From NCBI GenBank assembly GCA_013154085.1, contig JAADDE010000036.1, positions 1 to 62,896 on the forward strand: a DNA stretch of 62,896 bases. Reading direction: 5' to 3'. Made by a program: the position numbers and the translations under genes. The stretch's first letter is position 1. Each line of letters begins with the position of its first letter. The notes below the pieces were generated by a model that had not been told where the DNA came from, did not search any database, and saw only the letters and a program-made list of their open reading frames with translations. The stretch comes from Thermoproteota archaeon. Its GTDB lineage: Archaea > Thermoproteota > Thermoprotei_A > Sulfolobales > Ignicoccaceae. Below are positions 40,168 through 48,385 of this stretch, in pieces.

Positions 40168-41154
40168 ATGGCACGCATATGGAGGGACGAAGAGGTGTCC
40201 CTAGAGCCTCTGAGAGGCAAGAAAGTTGCCATAATAGGCTACGGCTCGCAGGGAAGGGCTTGGGCACTGAACATTAGGGACAGCGGCGTGGAGGTCGTGG
40301 TCGGCCTGAGGCCCGGCGGAAAGAGCTGGGAGCAAGCGCAGAAGGACGGGTTCGAACCCAAGCCCATACCGGAAGCCGCCAGAGAGGGCGACGTTATAGC
40401 GCTCCTAATCCCAGACATGGCCCAGCCGGAGGTGTACGAGAAGTACGTGGAGCCCAACTTGAAGGAGGGAGACACCTTAGTGTTCGCCCACGGCTTTAAC
40501 ATTCATTACGGACTCATCAAACCTCCGAAGACTGTTGACGTAGTTATGGTAGCTCCGAAGAGCCCGGGTCCGAAGGTCCGGGAGGCCTACTTGCAGGGCA
40601 AGGGCGTGCCCGCCTTGGTTGCGGTACACCAAGACTACACCGGCAAGGCTTGGGACACCGTACTCGCGCTGGCGAAGGCCTTGGGGAGCACGAGGGCCGG
40701 CGTTCTGAAGACCACTTTCAAAGAGGAGACCGAGACCGACTTGATAGGAGAGCAGACGGTCTTGGTGGGGGGATTGATGGAACTACTACTCAAGGGCTTT
40801 GAAAACTTGGTGGAGCTGGGCTACCAGCCCGAGCTGGCCTACTTCGAGGCCATAAACGAGGCCAAGCTCATAATGGACTTAATCTGGCAGTACGGCTTCT
40901 ACGGAATGCTCCAGAGGGTGAGCGACACGGCGAAGTACGGCGGCTTGACCGTAGGACCGAAGGTAATAGACGAGCATGTTAAGGAGAACATGAAGAAGGC
41001 CGCTGAGAGAGTAATAAGCGGGGAGTTTGCTAAGGAATGGGTGGAAGAGTACAAGAAGGGAATGCCCAACTTGAAGAAGCTGATGGAGCAAGTGAAGGAG
41101 CACCAAGCCGAAAAGGTGGGCGCAGAGCTCAGAAGGCTTATGGGCTTGGAGTAA
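40168..41154 (+). CDS. ilvC: Ketol-acid reductoisomerase
   Basis: Second common step of branched-chain amino acid synthesis. About 328 residues, class I. The Rossmann motif [13 protein letters not shown], cofactor loop [13 protein letters not shown], catalytic site region [10 protein letters not shown] and [15 protein letters not shown], and the magnesium ligands in [16 protein letters not shown] are visible. ATG at 40168 is chosen because GAGGTG lies 5 bases upstream; GTG 40162 is the alternative. It is alone: ilvB, ilvN and ilvD are not in the window. Followed by a T-tract. Confidence 0.97.
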   Translation: MARIWRDEEVSLEPLRGKKVAIIGYGSQGRAWALNIRDSGVEVVVGLRPGGKSWEQAQKDGFEPKPIPEAAREGDVIALLIPDMAQPEVYEKYVEPNLKEGDTLVFAHGFNIHYGLIKPPKTVDVVMVAPKSPGPKVREAYLQGKGVPALVAVHQDYTGKAWDTVLALAKALGSTRAGVLKTTFKEETETDLIGEQTVLVGGLMELLLKGFENLVELGYQPELAYFEAINEAKLIMDLIWQYGFYGMLQRVSDTAKYGGLTVGPKVIDEHVKENMKKAAERVISGEFAKEWVEEYKKGMPNLKKLMEQVKEHQAEKVGAELRRLMGLE

Positions 41155-41159
41155 TTTTT
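41155..41159 (+). terminator. T-tract terminator candidate after ilvC
   Basis: TTTTT directly after the TAA of ilvC, without a hairpin, the same arrangement as after the coiled-coil gene and glnK. Confidence 0.4.
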
Positions 41160-41275
41160 CATATTATTCCGGCCCCGGAAGCTATTGTGTAAACATAGTA
41201 CAGTGCGTAGAGCGTTATAATGAGCGCAGCAAAGAGCTGAAGGTATACCAGAATTTTAAGCACTTCTCTGTCCAT
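41159..41275 (-). CDS. 38-residue membrane protein downstream of the ATPase subunit I gene
   Basis: A short gene reading MDREVLKILVYLQ, then a hydrophobic stretch to the C-terminus: one membrane helix with a charged, cytoplasm-facing start. It begins 42 bases downstream of atpI on the same strand. I do not recognise it; a small accessory subunit of the membrane part of the ATPase is possible by position only. A T-tract between atpI and this gene argues for partial independence. ATG start at 41275; evidence is composition and placement. Confidence 0.5.
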   Translation of the reverse strand: MDREVLKILVYLQLFAALIITLYALYYVYTIASGAGII

Positions 41276-41310
41276 GACTTTACCCTAAGGTTGGACCCTC
41301 GTGAAGAAAC

Positions 41311-41315
41311 AAAAA
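41311..41315 (-). terminator. T-tract after atpI
   Basis: On the minus strand TTTTTGTTTC follows within three bases of the atpI stop codon. It could end the atpI transcript or allow partial read-through to the 38-residue gene. Confidence 0.35.
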
Positions 41316-41317
41316 CT

Positions 41318-43282
41318 TTACTCAATGATCACTGGTGCGTGCTGAACTGCGGGCTCGAAGAGCTTTCCGCGGTCGTTGTAGAACTTCGTGAACCACTCGT
41401 AGAAGTGGAGCCTTAAGTTGTGTATGAAGCTCACCAGACCCTCCAGCATTATTACCATAATGTTCGCCAGCACGTAGAGTATGGCCAACAGCACCGGTCC
41501 TCCGATCTCGCCTATCACTTGGAACGCGAAGACGAGACCCCAGTGCGCCAGCGCCAGCGCCATAATCCTGACGTATGATATTATGTTGCTTACCACAAGC
41601 AGGAAGTTGTCGAACATTTCCATGCCTATTATGCTGGCCTCTGCCTTTCCGTGCTCGTGCTCAAGCTCCAGCTTTATGCCGTAGCCCCTCCACAGTAGCG
41701 CGAGGATGAATATTATGAAGAGCGGTCCTATGTAACCGGTGCGCAAGTTGAACATCCACGTGTTGAAGAACTCGCCGGTAAGGTACATCATTTGCTCAAT
41801 GTTGCTTCCGAAGCCGCTGGCAATGAAGCCCGCGGCGAACGGCGCGCCTGCTGTGAGGTACATCAGCATGAACGGGAAGACGTAGTGTATGGCCTTCCAC
41901 GTCCGGCCGAACCTCACCTCATTGATGAGCCCTATTATGAATCCTATCAAGATGTGGAAGTAGCCTATTGTTATGCTCAGCAGTACGTACTTGATTACGG
42001 TGTCGCCCAAGTGCTCCAGTCCGAAGCTGAGCGGCGGCACCATGCCCAGCGAATGCCACAGCCACATGGCCGGGTCGATGTAGCTCTCGCCTATCAGCGG
42101 CCCGAAGAACTCCGCCGAGAGGAAGCCCGTTATTATCGACGCCGTGCCCACCAGCATCATTACGCGGCCTAGGAACTCGGTGCCCTTGGTGAACCTCTTC
42201 ACGCCGAAGGGCTTGAACACGGCTAGGGCCCAGCCCTTTCTGTGTAGCAGGCCCCAGCCGAAGATCACTAGGACCAGCGCGTGGCCCCAGTCGGGGAACA
42301 TGAACATATAGATGAAGGGGAGCGTGAACGCCATTATCGCGGCCGGCACGAACTCGCGGGGATCGGGCGGGCCGTATATGTTCTCTACGTCGTAGGCCGT
42401 CTTGGCCGCGCTACCCTCGACCCTCACGTAGGTGGGCGGCTTCTCTGTGTCGTAGTCCACCACGTGTACCAGGGCGAAGCCCACCTCGGCCACGTATTCC
42501 TTAATCACTTTCAGTGTCCTCTTGAAGAAGCTCTCGGGAACGTATCCCTCAAGATAGATGAAGTACTCGCTCTCTCTGCCCTTAGCGAACACTTGGAGGG
42601 CGTTCTTGACCGTCAGCAGTAGGCCGTAGGTGCTACTTATTTCCAGCTCGTAGTCGCTGGCCCAAGCCCTGGCTTCCTCAAAGACCATCTTTTTCTCTTC
42701 CTCTAAGAGCTTTATTATTTCGATAGCAAGCTTTCTGACCACCTCGGCGCTCAGCTTCAGTGCTTCCTTCGTAGCCAAGTCAACAACTGCCATATCCTTC
42801 TTGACCTCGTCCGGTATCTCTTGGCTGACTATGAGACCGAAGGCCTCCTTGAGCTTCTCTATCACGTCCTTGGGCAGAGCCAGAGGCTTGCTTATTATCG
42901 TGCTCACGTCGAATATCTTCGCCTCAATTTCCTTTATCTTGTTGGCGAACCGCTCGAACTCTTGCTCGATCTTCTTTGCCCTCTCGATGGCCTTCTTAGC
43001 TGCTTCTTCCCAGCTCTTGGCCTTAAGCGGCTCCGCGAACTCCGGCTCTATGCTCAGCTCGAAGAAGTCGAAGTAATGTTCAAGCTTGCTCAAGTGGTCG
43101 TTTATCACGAGCAGGTCGCGGCGGGCCCACTCGATGGGCTTGCCGAACTCGACCTTTATGTCTGCGGGCTCGTAGCTACCCAGCTTCACTATCTGCTCGA
43201 CGAGCTTGTCTGCCTTGTCTTTAGGAACCAGCATCCTTACTTTGTACATCCTGTCTGGAAACAGCGCTGCTTTGATGCTCAC
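41318..43282 (-). CDS. atpI: A-type ATP synthase subunit I (a)
   Basis: A 654-residue membrane subunit that forms the ion half-channel with the proteolipid ring. The N-terminal 290 residues are soluble and helical (peripheral stalk contacts, several coiled stretches between 60 and 220), and the C-terminal part (about 300-640) has seven or eight membrane helices including MFPDWGHALVLVIFGWGLL and IMALALAHWGLVFAFQVIG, where the conserved Arg (YVRIMALALAHWG) lies. Other ATPase subunits are not adjacent, so the operon is split. In Ignicoccus hospitalis the ATPase has been located in the outer cell membrane. ATG start with GTGACGTGAGC upstream. Confidence 0.95.
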   Translation of the reverse strand: MSIKAALFPDRMYKVRMLVPKDKADKLVEQIVKLGSYEPADIKVEFGKPIEWARRDLLVINDHLSKLEHYFDFFELSIEPEFAEPLKAKSWEEAAKKAIERAKKIEQEFERFANKIKEIEAKIFDVSTIISKPLALPKDVIEKLKEAFGLIVSQEIPDEVKKDMAVVDLATKEALKLSAEVVRKLAIEIIKLLEEEKKMVFEEARAWASDYELEISSTYGLLLTVKNALQVFAKGRESEYFIYLEGYVPESFFKRTLKVIKEYVAEVGFALVHVVDYDTEKPPTYVRVEGSAAKTAYDVENIYGPPDPREFVPAAIMAFTLPFIYMFMFPDWGHALVLVIFGWGLLHRKGWALAVFKPFGVKRFTKGTEFLGRVMMLVGTASIITGFLSAEFFGPLIGESYIDPAMWLWHSLGMVPPLSFGLEHLGDTVIKYVLLSITIGYFHILIGFIIGLINEVRFGRTWKAIHYVFPFMLMYLTAGAPFAAGFIASGFGSNIEQMMYLTGEFFNTWMFNLRTGYIGPLFIIFILALLWRGYGIKLELEHEHGKAEASIIGMEMFDNFLLVVSNIISYVRIMALALAHWGLVFAFQVIGEIGGPVLLAILYVLANIMVIMLEGLVSFIHNLRLHFYEWFTKFYNDRGKLFEPAVQHAPVIIE

Positions 43283-43315
43283 GTCACTTCTCCCTATCTC
43301 GCCACGAGGAATTCA

Positions 43316-43325
43316 TTTTATAAAG
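43316..43325. promoter_or_regulatory. Shared TATA element between atpI and pcn
   Basis: TTTTATAAAG is almost its own reverse complement. Its centre lies 38 bases from the atpI ATG and about 63 from the preferred pcn start, so one element may drive both divergent genes. It rules out the longest possible pcn start (43333). Confidence 0.55.
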
Positions 43326-43383
43326 ACTGAGCTTGTCCCGCCACGCTCATAACTTTGTAGCTAGCTATCGGTTGGCGGAAAGA

Positions 43384-44133
43384 GCCTTGAAAATAGTGTA
43401 TCCAGAGGCGAAGATATTTCAAAGTCTGATCGATGCCATAGGAAAAATAGTTGACGAGGTAGCCATGACCGCGACGCCGGAAGGAGTCGAGATGAAAGCT
43501 ATGGATCCGGCACAAGTGGTAATGGTAAAGGTGTGGATACCCTCAGAGGCCTTCAGCGAGTACGAGGTAGAGGAGGAGGAAAAGCTGGGCTTCAACATAG
43601 GAGACGTGCTCAAGTTCTTTCGAAGGGCGAAGAAAGGCTACAAGCTGGAGCTCGGAACAGAGGAAGGCGGCTCTAAGATAGAGATAGTACTTGAAGGAGC
43701 CCTCATTAAGAGGTACGTCATACCGAACTTGGACGTTTTGGCTGAGGACTTGCCAGATTTGAGCAACTTAGACTTTAAGGTTAGGGCCCTCCTCTTGGCC
43801 TCAGTTATAAAGGACGCAATAAAAGATATCGAAGTGGTGAGTGACACGATAATAATAGAAGCGCCTAACACCGACACACTGGAGTTCAAAGGCCTCGGCG
43901 CGGCCGAGACTGTGACGCGGGTCACCACCGCGTCCTCAGCGTTGCTCGAGCTGGAGGTCCAAGAACCTTCAAAGGCAGCGTATGATCTGAATTACTTGAA
44001 GCACATAGCTGGGCTGACCAAGGTTTCCGATAACGTAGAGCTGAGGTTTGGAACAGACATGCCGCTGTTGCTGAAGTTTAGCATACTGGCGGGAGGAGAG
44101 GCGGAGTACGTGGTGGCCCCACAAGCCTTATAA
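43384..44133 (+). CDS. pcn: DNA sliding clamp PCNA
   Basis: Sliding clamp for replicative polymerase and repair enzymes. About 249 residues from TTG 43384, which gives the normal archaeal start KIVYPEAKIFQSLIDAIGKI. Also visible: MKAMDPAQVVMVKVWIP, the interdomain connector region after VIPNLDVLAEDLPDL, and the C-terminal LKFSILAGGEAEYVVAPQAL. Crenarchaea often have three PCNA paralogues forming a heterotrimer; only one is here. TTG 43372 is an alternative start. Confidence 0.95.
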   Translation, partial: ALKIVYPEAKIFQSLIDAIGKIVDEVAMTATPEGVEMKAMDPAQVVMVKVWIPSEAFSEYEVEEEEKLGFNIGDVLKFFRRAKKGYKLELGTEEGGSKIEIVLEGALIKRYVIPNLDVLAEDLPDLSNLDFKVRALLLASVIKDAIKDIEVVSDTIIIEAPNTDTLEFKGLGAAETVTRVTTASSALLELEVQEPSKAAYDLNYLKHIAGLTKVSDNVELRFGTDMPLLLKFSILAGGEAEYVVAPQAL

Positions 44134-44137
44134 AAAC

Positions 44138-44539
44138 CTATACTTCATACATGGATCTGTCGGCAGATCCCATTATTACTTTCTGCGCCTCCAGCTCCTT
44201 AACAATGAAATCGAAGGCCTTCTTGGGGTCTGTGTGATGGCCACACGAGTACACGTCTACCGTAGCGAAGGCGAACTCCGGCCACGTGTGTATCGTTATG
44301 TGGCTCTCCAGCACTATCGCGACGACGCTCACGCCCTCACCCATCTTCCACGACTTAACGTCGAGGAGCGTCATGTTTCCTATCTCTGCAGCCTTGATCA
44401 CCAGCCTCCTCAAGTACTCCTCGTCGCGCAACTTCTCTGGGTTGCATCCGTAGAGGTTTCCGTAGTAGTGCTTGCCGAATACCTTCCTCTTCTCGGCGTT
44501 CTTAGCTACGGTTTTAGTTGCCTCCCTTGTGGCCATCAT
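44138..44539 (-). CDS. Pyruvoyl-dependent decarboxylase: crenarchaeal arginine decarboxylase or AdoMet decarboxylase
   Basis: A 133-residue proenzyme of the SpeD family for polyamine synthesis. Self-cleavage at Glu-Ser in [12 protein letters not shown] turns the Ser into the pyruvoyl cofactor; the catalytic Cys is in [11 protein letters not shown]. In crenarchaea two paralogues exist, one of which changed to arginine decarboxylase. The N-terminal extension with [11 protein letters not shown] and the [20 protein letters not shown] segment resemble what I recall of the arginine-decarboxylating form, so I favour that, but AdoMet decarboxylase is a real alternative. ATG at 44539 (or 44536), 38-41 bases from a TATA element. 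Confidence 0.85.
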   Translation of the reverse strand: MMATREATKTVAKNAEKRKVFGKHYYGNLYGCNPEKLRDEEYLRRLVIKAAEIGNMTLLDVKSWKMGEGVSVVAIVLESHITIHTWPEFAFATVDVYSCGHHTDPKKAFDFIVKELEAQKVIMGSADRSMYEV

Positions 44540-44576
44540 GGCATAACCCCATTCGGGAAGGGGGGGACCGTGAGAC

Positions 44577-44584
44577 CTTATATC
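44577..44584. promoter_or_regulatory. Shared TATA element between the pyruvoyl decarboxylase and an unknown gene
   Basis: CTTATATC reads GATATAAG on the other strand. It lies about 41 bases from the decarboxylase ATG and 39 from the ATG at 44619, so its position is symmetrical for the two divergent genes. Confidence 0.5.
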
Positions 44585-44618
44585 TGAAACTCCTCAAAGG
44601 GCAGACGGGCCTCAAGGC

Positions 44619-45305
44619 ATGAGTACGGACTCACAACGTCACGATACGAAGCACGCAGTGCTGGTAGTAGACCCTTTCTTGAGGCGCAGTTTAGATGAGC
44701 TGACCAAGGAGAATGCCATCGAAGGGTTCAAGGGAGCCACTACCCTCTCTCTGACCTACTCCACCATACTTCAAGGAGAAGAGGACCGGGGGCTCGTGGT
44801 CCTCTCGGACGCGCAGTACCTCAGCGAGAGCGTCATAGAGCTGAAGGTCAGAGGCTTGAGGAAGATAATATTACTCGACGTGGCCACGGCGTTGAAACCG
44901 GGCGTTAAGATTGCTAAGATATACCCGGTCTATGCATCCGCGTCGAGGGCCTGTGAGGGCGTCTCCGTGCCCCCCGTACCCAGCATATCCCTCCTAAACA
45001 GAATCGTGGAGCTGTTGAGTCCGGAGCGCGAGGTGCTGGCATTCACCACGCGTCTCCCTTATCAAGACGTCTTGATGATAGACGTGATAAAGAAGAAGGG
45101 GTTCGACGTAATAGACAAGAACTCAGCACTCCTCTACGAAGTCTGCCAAGGGAAGATGGAATGTGTGGTTCTGGACGTGGTGGACTCTAACTTAAGCAAG
45201 GGAGTTGAAAGGGACAGCGTGTGGGACGAGGGGGGTAAGTACTACTCTTCCCTCCTCTCAACGCTTGCAGAGGCGCTTAACAAATTACTTTCTTCGAAGT
45301 TGTAA
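44619..45305 (+). CDS. Unknown 228-residue protein divergent from the polyamine gene
   Basis: Not recognised. Alternating strands and helices (HAVLVVDPFLRRSLDEL, GLVVLSDAQYLSESVIEL, RKIILLDVATALKPGVKIAKIYPVY) suggest an alpha-beta Rossmann-like fold with no nucleotide-binding loop I can name. No membrane segments. It is followed 14 bases later by a small cysteine-motif gene, so the two probably form an operon. ATG 44619. Confidence 0.6.
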   Translation: MSTDSQRHDTKHAVLVVDPFLRRSLDELTKENAIEGFKGATTLSLTYSTILQGEEDRGLVVLSDAQYLSESVIELKVRGLRKIILLDVATALKPGVKIAKIYPVYASASRACEGVSVPPVPSISLLNRIVELLSPEREVLAFTTRLPYQDVLMIDVIKKKGFDVIDKNSALLYEVCQGKMECVVLDVVDSNLSKGVERDSVWDEGGKYYSSLLSTLAEALNKLLSSKL

Positions 45306-45318
45306 ACGGGGAAACGAC

Positions 45319-45579
45319 TTGAAAATAAACTTCAAGCTGGACGTAAATAAAATTAGAGAGAACTTGGAGAAAGCCGTCGCTACCCGCGGGACCCGAAGAA
45401 GGGTCAGAGGGGAGAGGATACCGAGCTACTTGAGGAAGTGCAAGTACTGCAAGTACATAGAGCTGATATACTGCAAATTCCATACTGTAACTATACACCC
45501 CGAATCGAGGGCCTGTCCCGCCTTCGTATTGCGTGAAGAGTTCAGCGAGCGCAGGGAGGAGGAGGGCGGCCTTATCTGA
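45319..45579 (+). CDS. Small cysteine-knuckle protein
   Basis: An 86-residue basic protein. Cysteines are arranged CKYCKYIELIYC (C-x2-C-x7-C) followed by a fourth Cys 14 residues later in RACPAF, likely to bind one metal ion. Upstream of it is an Arg-rich stretch (ATRGTRRRVRGERIPSYLRK) that suggests nucleic acid binding. The motif closely resembles that of the gene at 27570. TTG start at 45319 is inferred from context; reading further upstream runs through the previous gene. Probably co-transcribed with the gene at 44619. Confidence 0.6.
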   Translation: MKINFKLDVNKIRENLEKAVATRGTRRRVRGERIPSYLRKCKYCKYIELIYCKFHTVTIHPESRACPAFVLREEFSERREEEGGLI

Positions 45580-45686
45580 CCGCAAAGTTGTACAATTTTC
45601 AATTATTCCTTCTGAACATTGTTTGCAGACTTCGTGAGAAATAGTGAAAGTTTGTTCGGTCTAAGCGGGAGTTCGGTGAACGGTAA

Positions 45687-46913
45687 GTGGCGGGTGGCGT
45701 GAACCCCGGCGACACCGCGTGGTTGCTGACGGCATCATCTATGGTACTGTTCATGAGCGTACCCGGCCTCGCGCTGTTCTACGGAGGGCTGGTGAGGTCA
45801 AGAAACGTGCTCAGTACAATGTTCCACGTGTTTGCGGCGTTCAGCATAGCCTTCCTCGCGTGGGTGATAGTGGGCTTCAGCATAGCCTTCGGCGACAGCT
45901 TAGGAGGACTTCTGGGTAATCCCTTCCAGTTCTTCGGAAGCTATCCGACGCGGTTTCCAGAAGTCTGGCCCGGAACGAGCGTGCCCAGCCTAATCTACGT
46001 GGGCTTCCAAGGGGTCTTCGCCGCCATAGCCACAGCGATCATAGCCTCGGCACTGGCCGAGAGAGGAAGGGCCGACGCGTGGATGCTGTTCTCGTTGCTC
46101 TGGGTGTTGCTGGTCTACAGCGTAATAGCCCACTGGGTGTGGGGCGGAGGATGGCTGAGCGCCCTGGGAGCTCTGGACTTCGCCGGCGGCATGGTAGTGC
46201 ACATAAGCTCCGGCTTCTCTGCATTAGTACTGAGCTTTGTAGTAGGAAAGAGAAAATTCGTAAAGAATGTGGAGGTGATACCCCACAACATCCCCTTGGT
46301 GCTCGTGGGCACCGGCATACTGTGGTTCGGCTGGCTGGCGTTCAACGGCGGCAGCGCCGTCGCGGCCAACGCTGATGCAGCGCTGGCTTGGCTGGTCACC
46401 GCAGTCGCGGCTGCCGCCGGAGGGCTTGCGTGGGACCTGGTGAGCCTCAAGGACACGGGCAGGCACAGCACCGTCGCCTTCGCCTCCGGAGTGGTTGCTG
46501 GCTTGGTCGCGATCACTCCGGCCTCCGGCTTCGTAGACCCCCTTTCGGCGATAGTTATAGGCGCAGTAGCCGGCGTGCTGAGCTACTATATGGTCAACTT
46601 CAGGATAAAGAAGGGCTGGGACGAGACGCTTGACGCTTGGGCGGTGCACGGGATGAGCGGCGTCTGGGGCTCCATCGCGACCGGAATATTCGCCAACCCC
46701 GACGTCTCCAGCGCTTCCGGCCTCCTATACGGAAACCTGTGGCAGATGGTGCCCCAAGTGGTCGGGACTGTGGCGAGCATAGTCTACGCTGTGATCGTCA
46801 CCTACGTGCTGGCGAAGATTGTTGACGCGCTGATAGGATGGAGGGTGCCGGAGGAGGTGGAAAAGGTGGGCCTGGACTTGCCCGAGCTCAATGAAGAGGC
46901 ATACAACTTGTGA
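45687..46913 (+). CDS. amt: Ammonium transporter Amt
   Basis: A 408-residue membrane protein with eleven helices. Conserved features: N-terminal PGDTAWLLTASSMVLFMSVPGLALFYGGLVR, WVWGGGWLSALGALDFAGGMVVHISSG with the first pore His, NADAALAWLVTAVAAAAGGLAWD, and DTLDAWAVHGMSGVWGS-like segment (ETLDAWAVHGMSG) with the second His. Takes up ammonium or ammonia for assimilation. GTG 45687 is chosen; GTG 45699 is possible. The 107-base A/T-rich gap before it probably holds its promoter. It forms an operon with glnK. Confidence 0.96.
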   Translation: MAGGVNPGDTAWLLTASSMVLFMSVPGLALFYGGLVRSRNVLSTMFHVFAAFSIAFLAWVIVGFSIAFGDSLGGLLGNPFQFFGSYPTRFPEVWPGTSVPSLIYVGFQGVFAAIATAIIASALAERGRADAWMLFSLLWVLLVYSVIAHWVWGGGWLSALGALDFAGGMVVHISSGFSALVLSFVVGKRKFVKNVEVIPHNIPLVLVGTGILWFGWLAFNGGSAVAANADAALAWLVTAVAAAAGGLAWDLVSLKDTGRHSTVAFASGVVAGLVAITPASGFVDPLSAIVIGAVAGVLSYYMVNFRIKKGWDETLDAWAVHGMSGVWGSIATGIFANPDVSSASGLLYGNLWQMVPQVVGTVASIVYAVIVTYVLAKIVDALIGWRVPEEVEKVGLDLPELNEEAYNL

Positions 46914-46926
46914 GGGGTGATGGGAA

Positions 46927-47259
46927 GTGAAGATGGTTATAGCATTCATTAGGCCCGAGAAGCTTGAGGATGTAAAGGCAGAGCTCGAAAAGGTTGGTAT
47001 ATATCCAATGACTGTGGTGGAAGTCAAGGGAAGGGGTACCCAGAAGGGCATCGAGATAAAGTACCGCGGCGTTCCGGTGAAGATAGATCTAATACCTAAG
47101 GTGCAGTTGGAGCTTATTTTGGAGGACGAAGAAGTGGAAAAGGCAATAAGAGCCATCGTTAAGGCCGCGTATACCGGCAAGCCCGGCGACGGGAGGATAG
47201 TGGTCATTCCTATAGAGAGGAACATAAAGATAAGGGATTATTACGAAAAGCTCAAGTAG
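46927..47259 (+). CDS. glnK: PII signal transduction protein GlnK
   Basis: A 110-residue PII protein that blocks Amt when nitrogen is plentiful by inserting its T loop into the channel. VIAFIRPEKLEDVKAELEKVGI, VKGRGTQKG at the start of the T loop, PKVQLELILEDEEVEKAI and TGKPGDGRIVVIPIERNIKIR near the C-terminus match the PROSITE-type PII features for ATP and 2-oxoglutarate binding. The T loop (IEIKYRGVPV) keeps a Tyr in the usual place. GTG 46927 or ATG 46933. Fourteen bases after amt. Confidence 0.95.
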   Translation: MKMVIAFIRPEKLEDVKAELEKVGIYPMTVVEVKGRGTQKGIEIKYRGVPVKIDLIPKVQLELILEDEEVEKAIRAIVKAAYTGKPGDGRIVVIPIERNIKIRDYYEKLK

Positions 47260-47264
47260 TTTTT
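47260..47264 (+). terminator. T-tract terminator after glnK
   Basis: TTTTT directly after the TAG of glnK, before the promoter region of the next gene (CTTTAACC near 47272). Confidence 0.4.
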
Positions 47265-47305
47265 CCTAACTTTAACCCCCCGTTTAACCGTCCAAGGGCG
47301 AGGGC

Positions 47306-48385
47306 GTGAAGAAGTTTCTCATAGAGACCGCCGTGCTGACGTTGCAAGGGCTGGTGGAGGCCCTCGTCGGCTACCTGTGGTCCCTCGCCTCGCCTATCCT
47401 TAAGGAACACCCCGCCGTGCTGGCTGCTATGCCGGGGCTCGCGGAGGACAGGGGAGCGATATACGGGTCGCTGGCGGCCAAGTACTCTACGATGCTGTAC
47501 GTGGGTGAGGCCTCCAATGCCAAGGACTTGCTAAGGTCCAAGATAACGTATGCGGCCATAGTCTTGGGCGTGCTGGGCGGCTTGTACGTGATAGCGTTGA
47601 GCTCTATCGTTTCAAACCCGCTCGAGCCCTTCCTCTACTTCTTGGTATCCCGCGGAATAATATTGGTCGTTCTCTTGCCGATTACTGCCTATCTCTGCTA
47701 CTTTGCTTTCCTGCGCGGCCTCGACGTAGATCTGACAGTAGTATCAGTAGTTACTGTGGTCGCCGACCTGCTCAGTGCGATAGCTATATTCCTAAGCTTC
47801 GACGTGCTGGGAGTGCCTTTTATAATTGCCATGACAATCATAACACTCCACGCCATATCGGTCGTCGGCATTAAGAATGCCCTCAAAATGAAAAAGGAAT
47901 ACACGACCTCGACTCTTCTGGCCTCGACCATTTCCACGCTTGCGGGCTTGAGCTTGGTCGGCGGCGGAGCTCAGGGAATACCGCTCTTGCTCTCTGTCGC
48001 TCCCTTGGTTATGGCATTGAACGGCTCCGCCTCCATGAACTTTGCCTCATGGCTGGGCACGGCGCTGGCGCTGGGTGAGGTTGACGCGTCAAAGCCGTTC
48101 AATAAGAAGGTGTTGCTCGTAGCGATTAGAATTAGCGCAGAGGTGATCGTGGCAACGTGGATATCTCTCGTGCCCGCAGTCATGGTTTACGGCATTAAAG
48201 CTTGGGAGGTTGCCACGCTGGCCACGCTACTCTTAAGGATCGCGACGCCCCTCCTGGCCGTCGTTATAGCGTCCAGAAGCTACTTGAGGGGGTGGGATCC
48301 GGACTTAATCACCATACCCATACTGTCGAGCACGAGCGACTTGGTGTCTGCTAACGTACTGCTACTGTCATATTACATCCTCTGA
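47306..48385 (+). CDS. MgtE/SLC41-like divalent cation transporter
   Basis: A 359-residue membrane protein with about ten helices in two related halves. Each half of this family carries a conserved core: here PAVLAAMPGLAEDRGAIYGSLAAKYST in the first half and SGSASMNF-like APLVMALNGSASMNFASWLGTALALGE in the second, plus the terminal WDPDLITIPILSSTSDLVSANVLLLSYYIL that resembles the MgtE DPDNFVIPL...DL motif. It lacks the cytoplasmic N and CBS domains of bacterial MgtE. Likely moves Mg2+ or another divalent ion. GTG start at 47306. Confidence 0.8.
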   Translation: MKKFLIETAVLTLQGLVEALVGYLWSLASPILKEHPAVLAAMPGLAEDRGAIYGSLAAKYSTMLYVGEASNAKDLLRSKITYAAIVLGVLGGLYVIALSSIVSNPLEPFLYFLVSRGIILVVLLPITAYLCYFAFLRGLDVDLTVVSVVTVVADLLSAIAIFLSFDVLGVPFIIAMTIITLHAISVVGIKNALKMKKEYTTSTLLASTISTLAGLSLVGGGAQGIPLLLSVAPLVMALNGSASMNFASWLGTALALGEVDASKPFNKKVLLVAIRISAEVIVATWISLVPAVMVYGIKAWEVATLATLLLRIATPLLAVVIASRSYLRGWDPDLITIPILSSTSDLVSANVLLLSYYIL

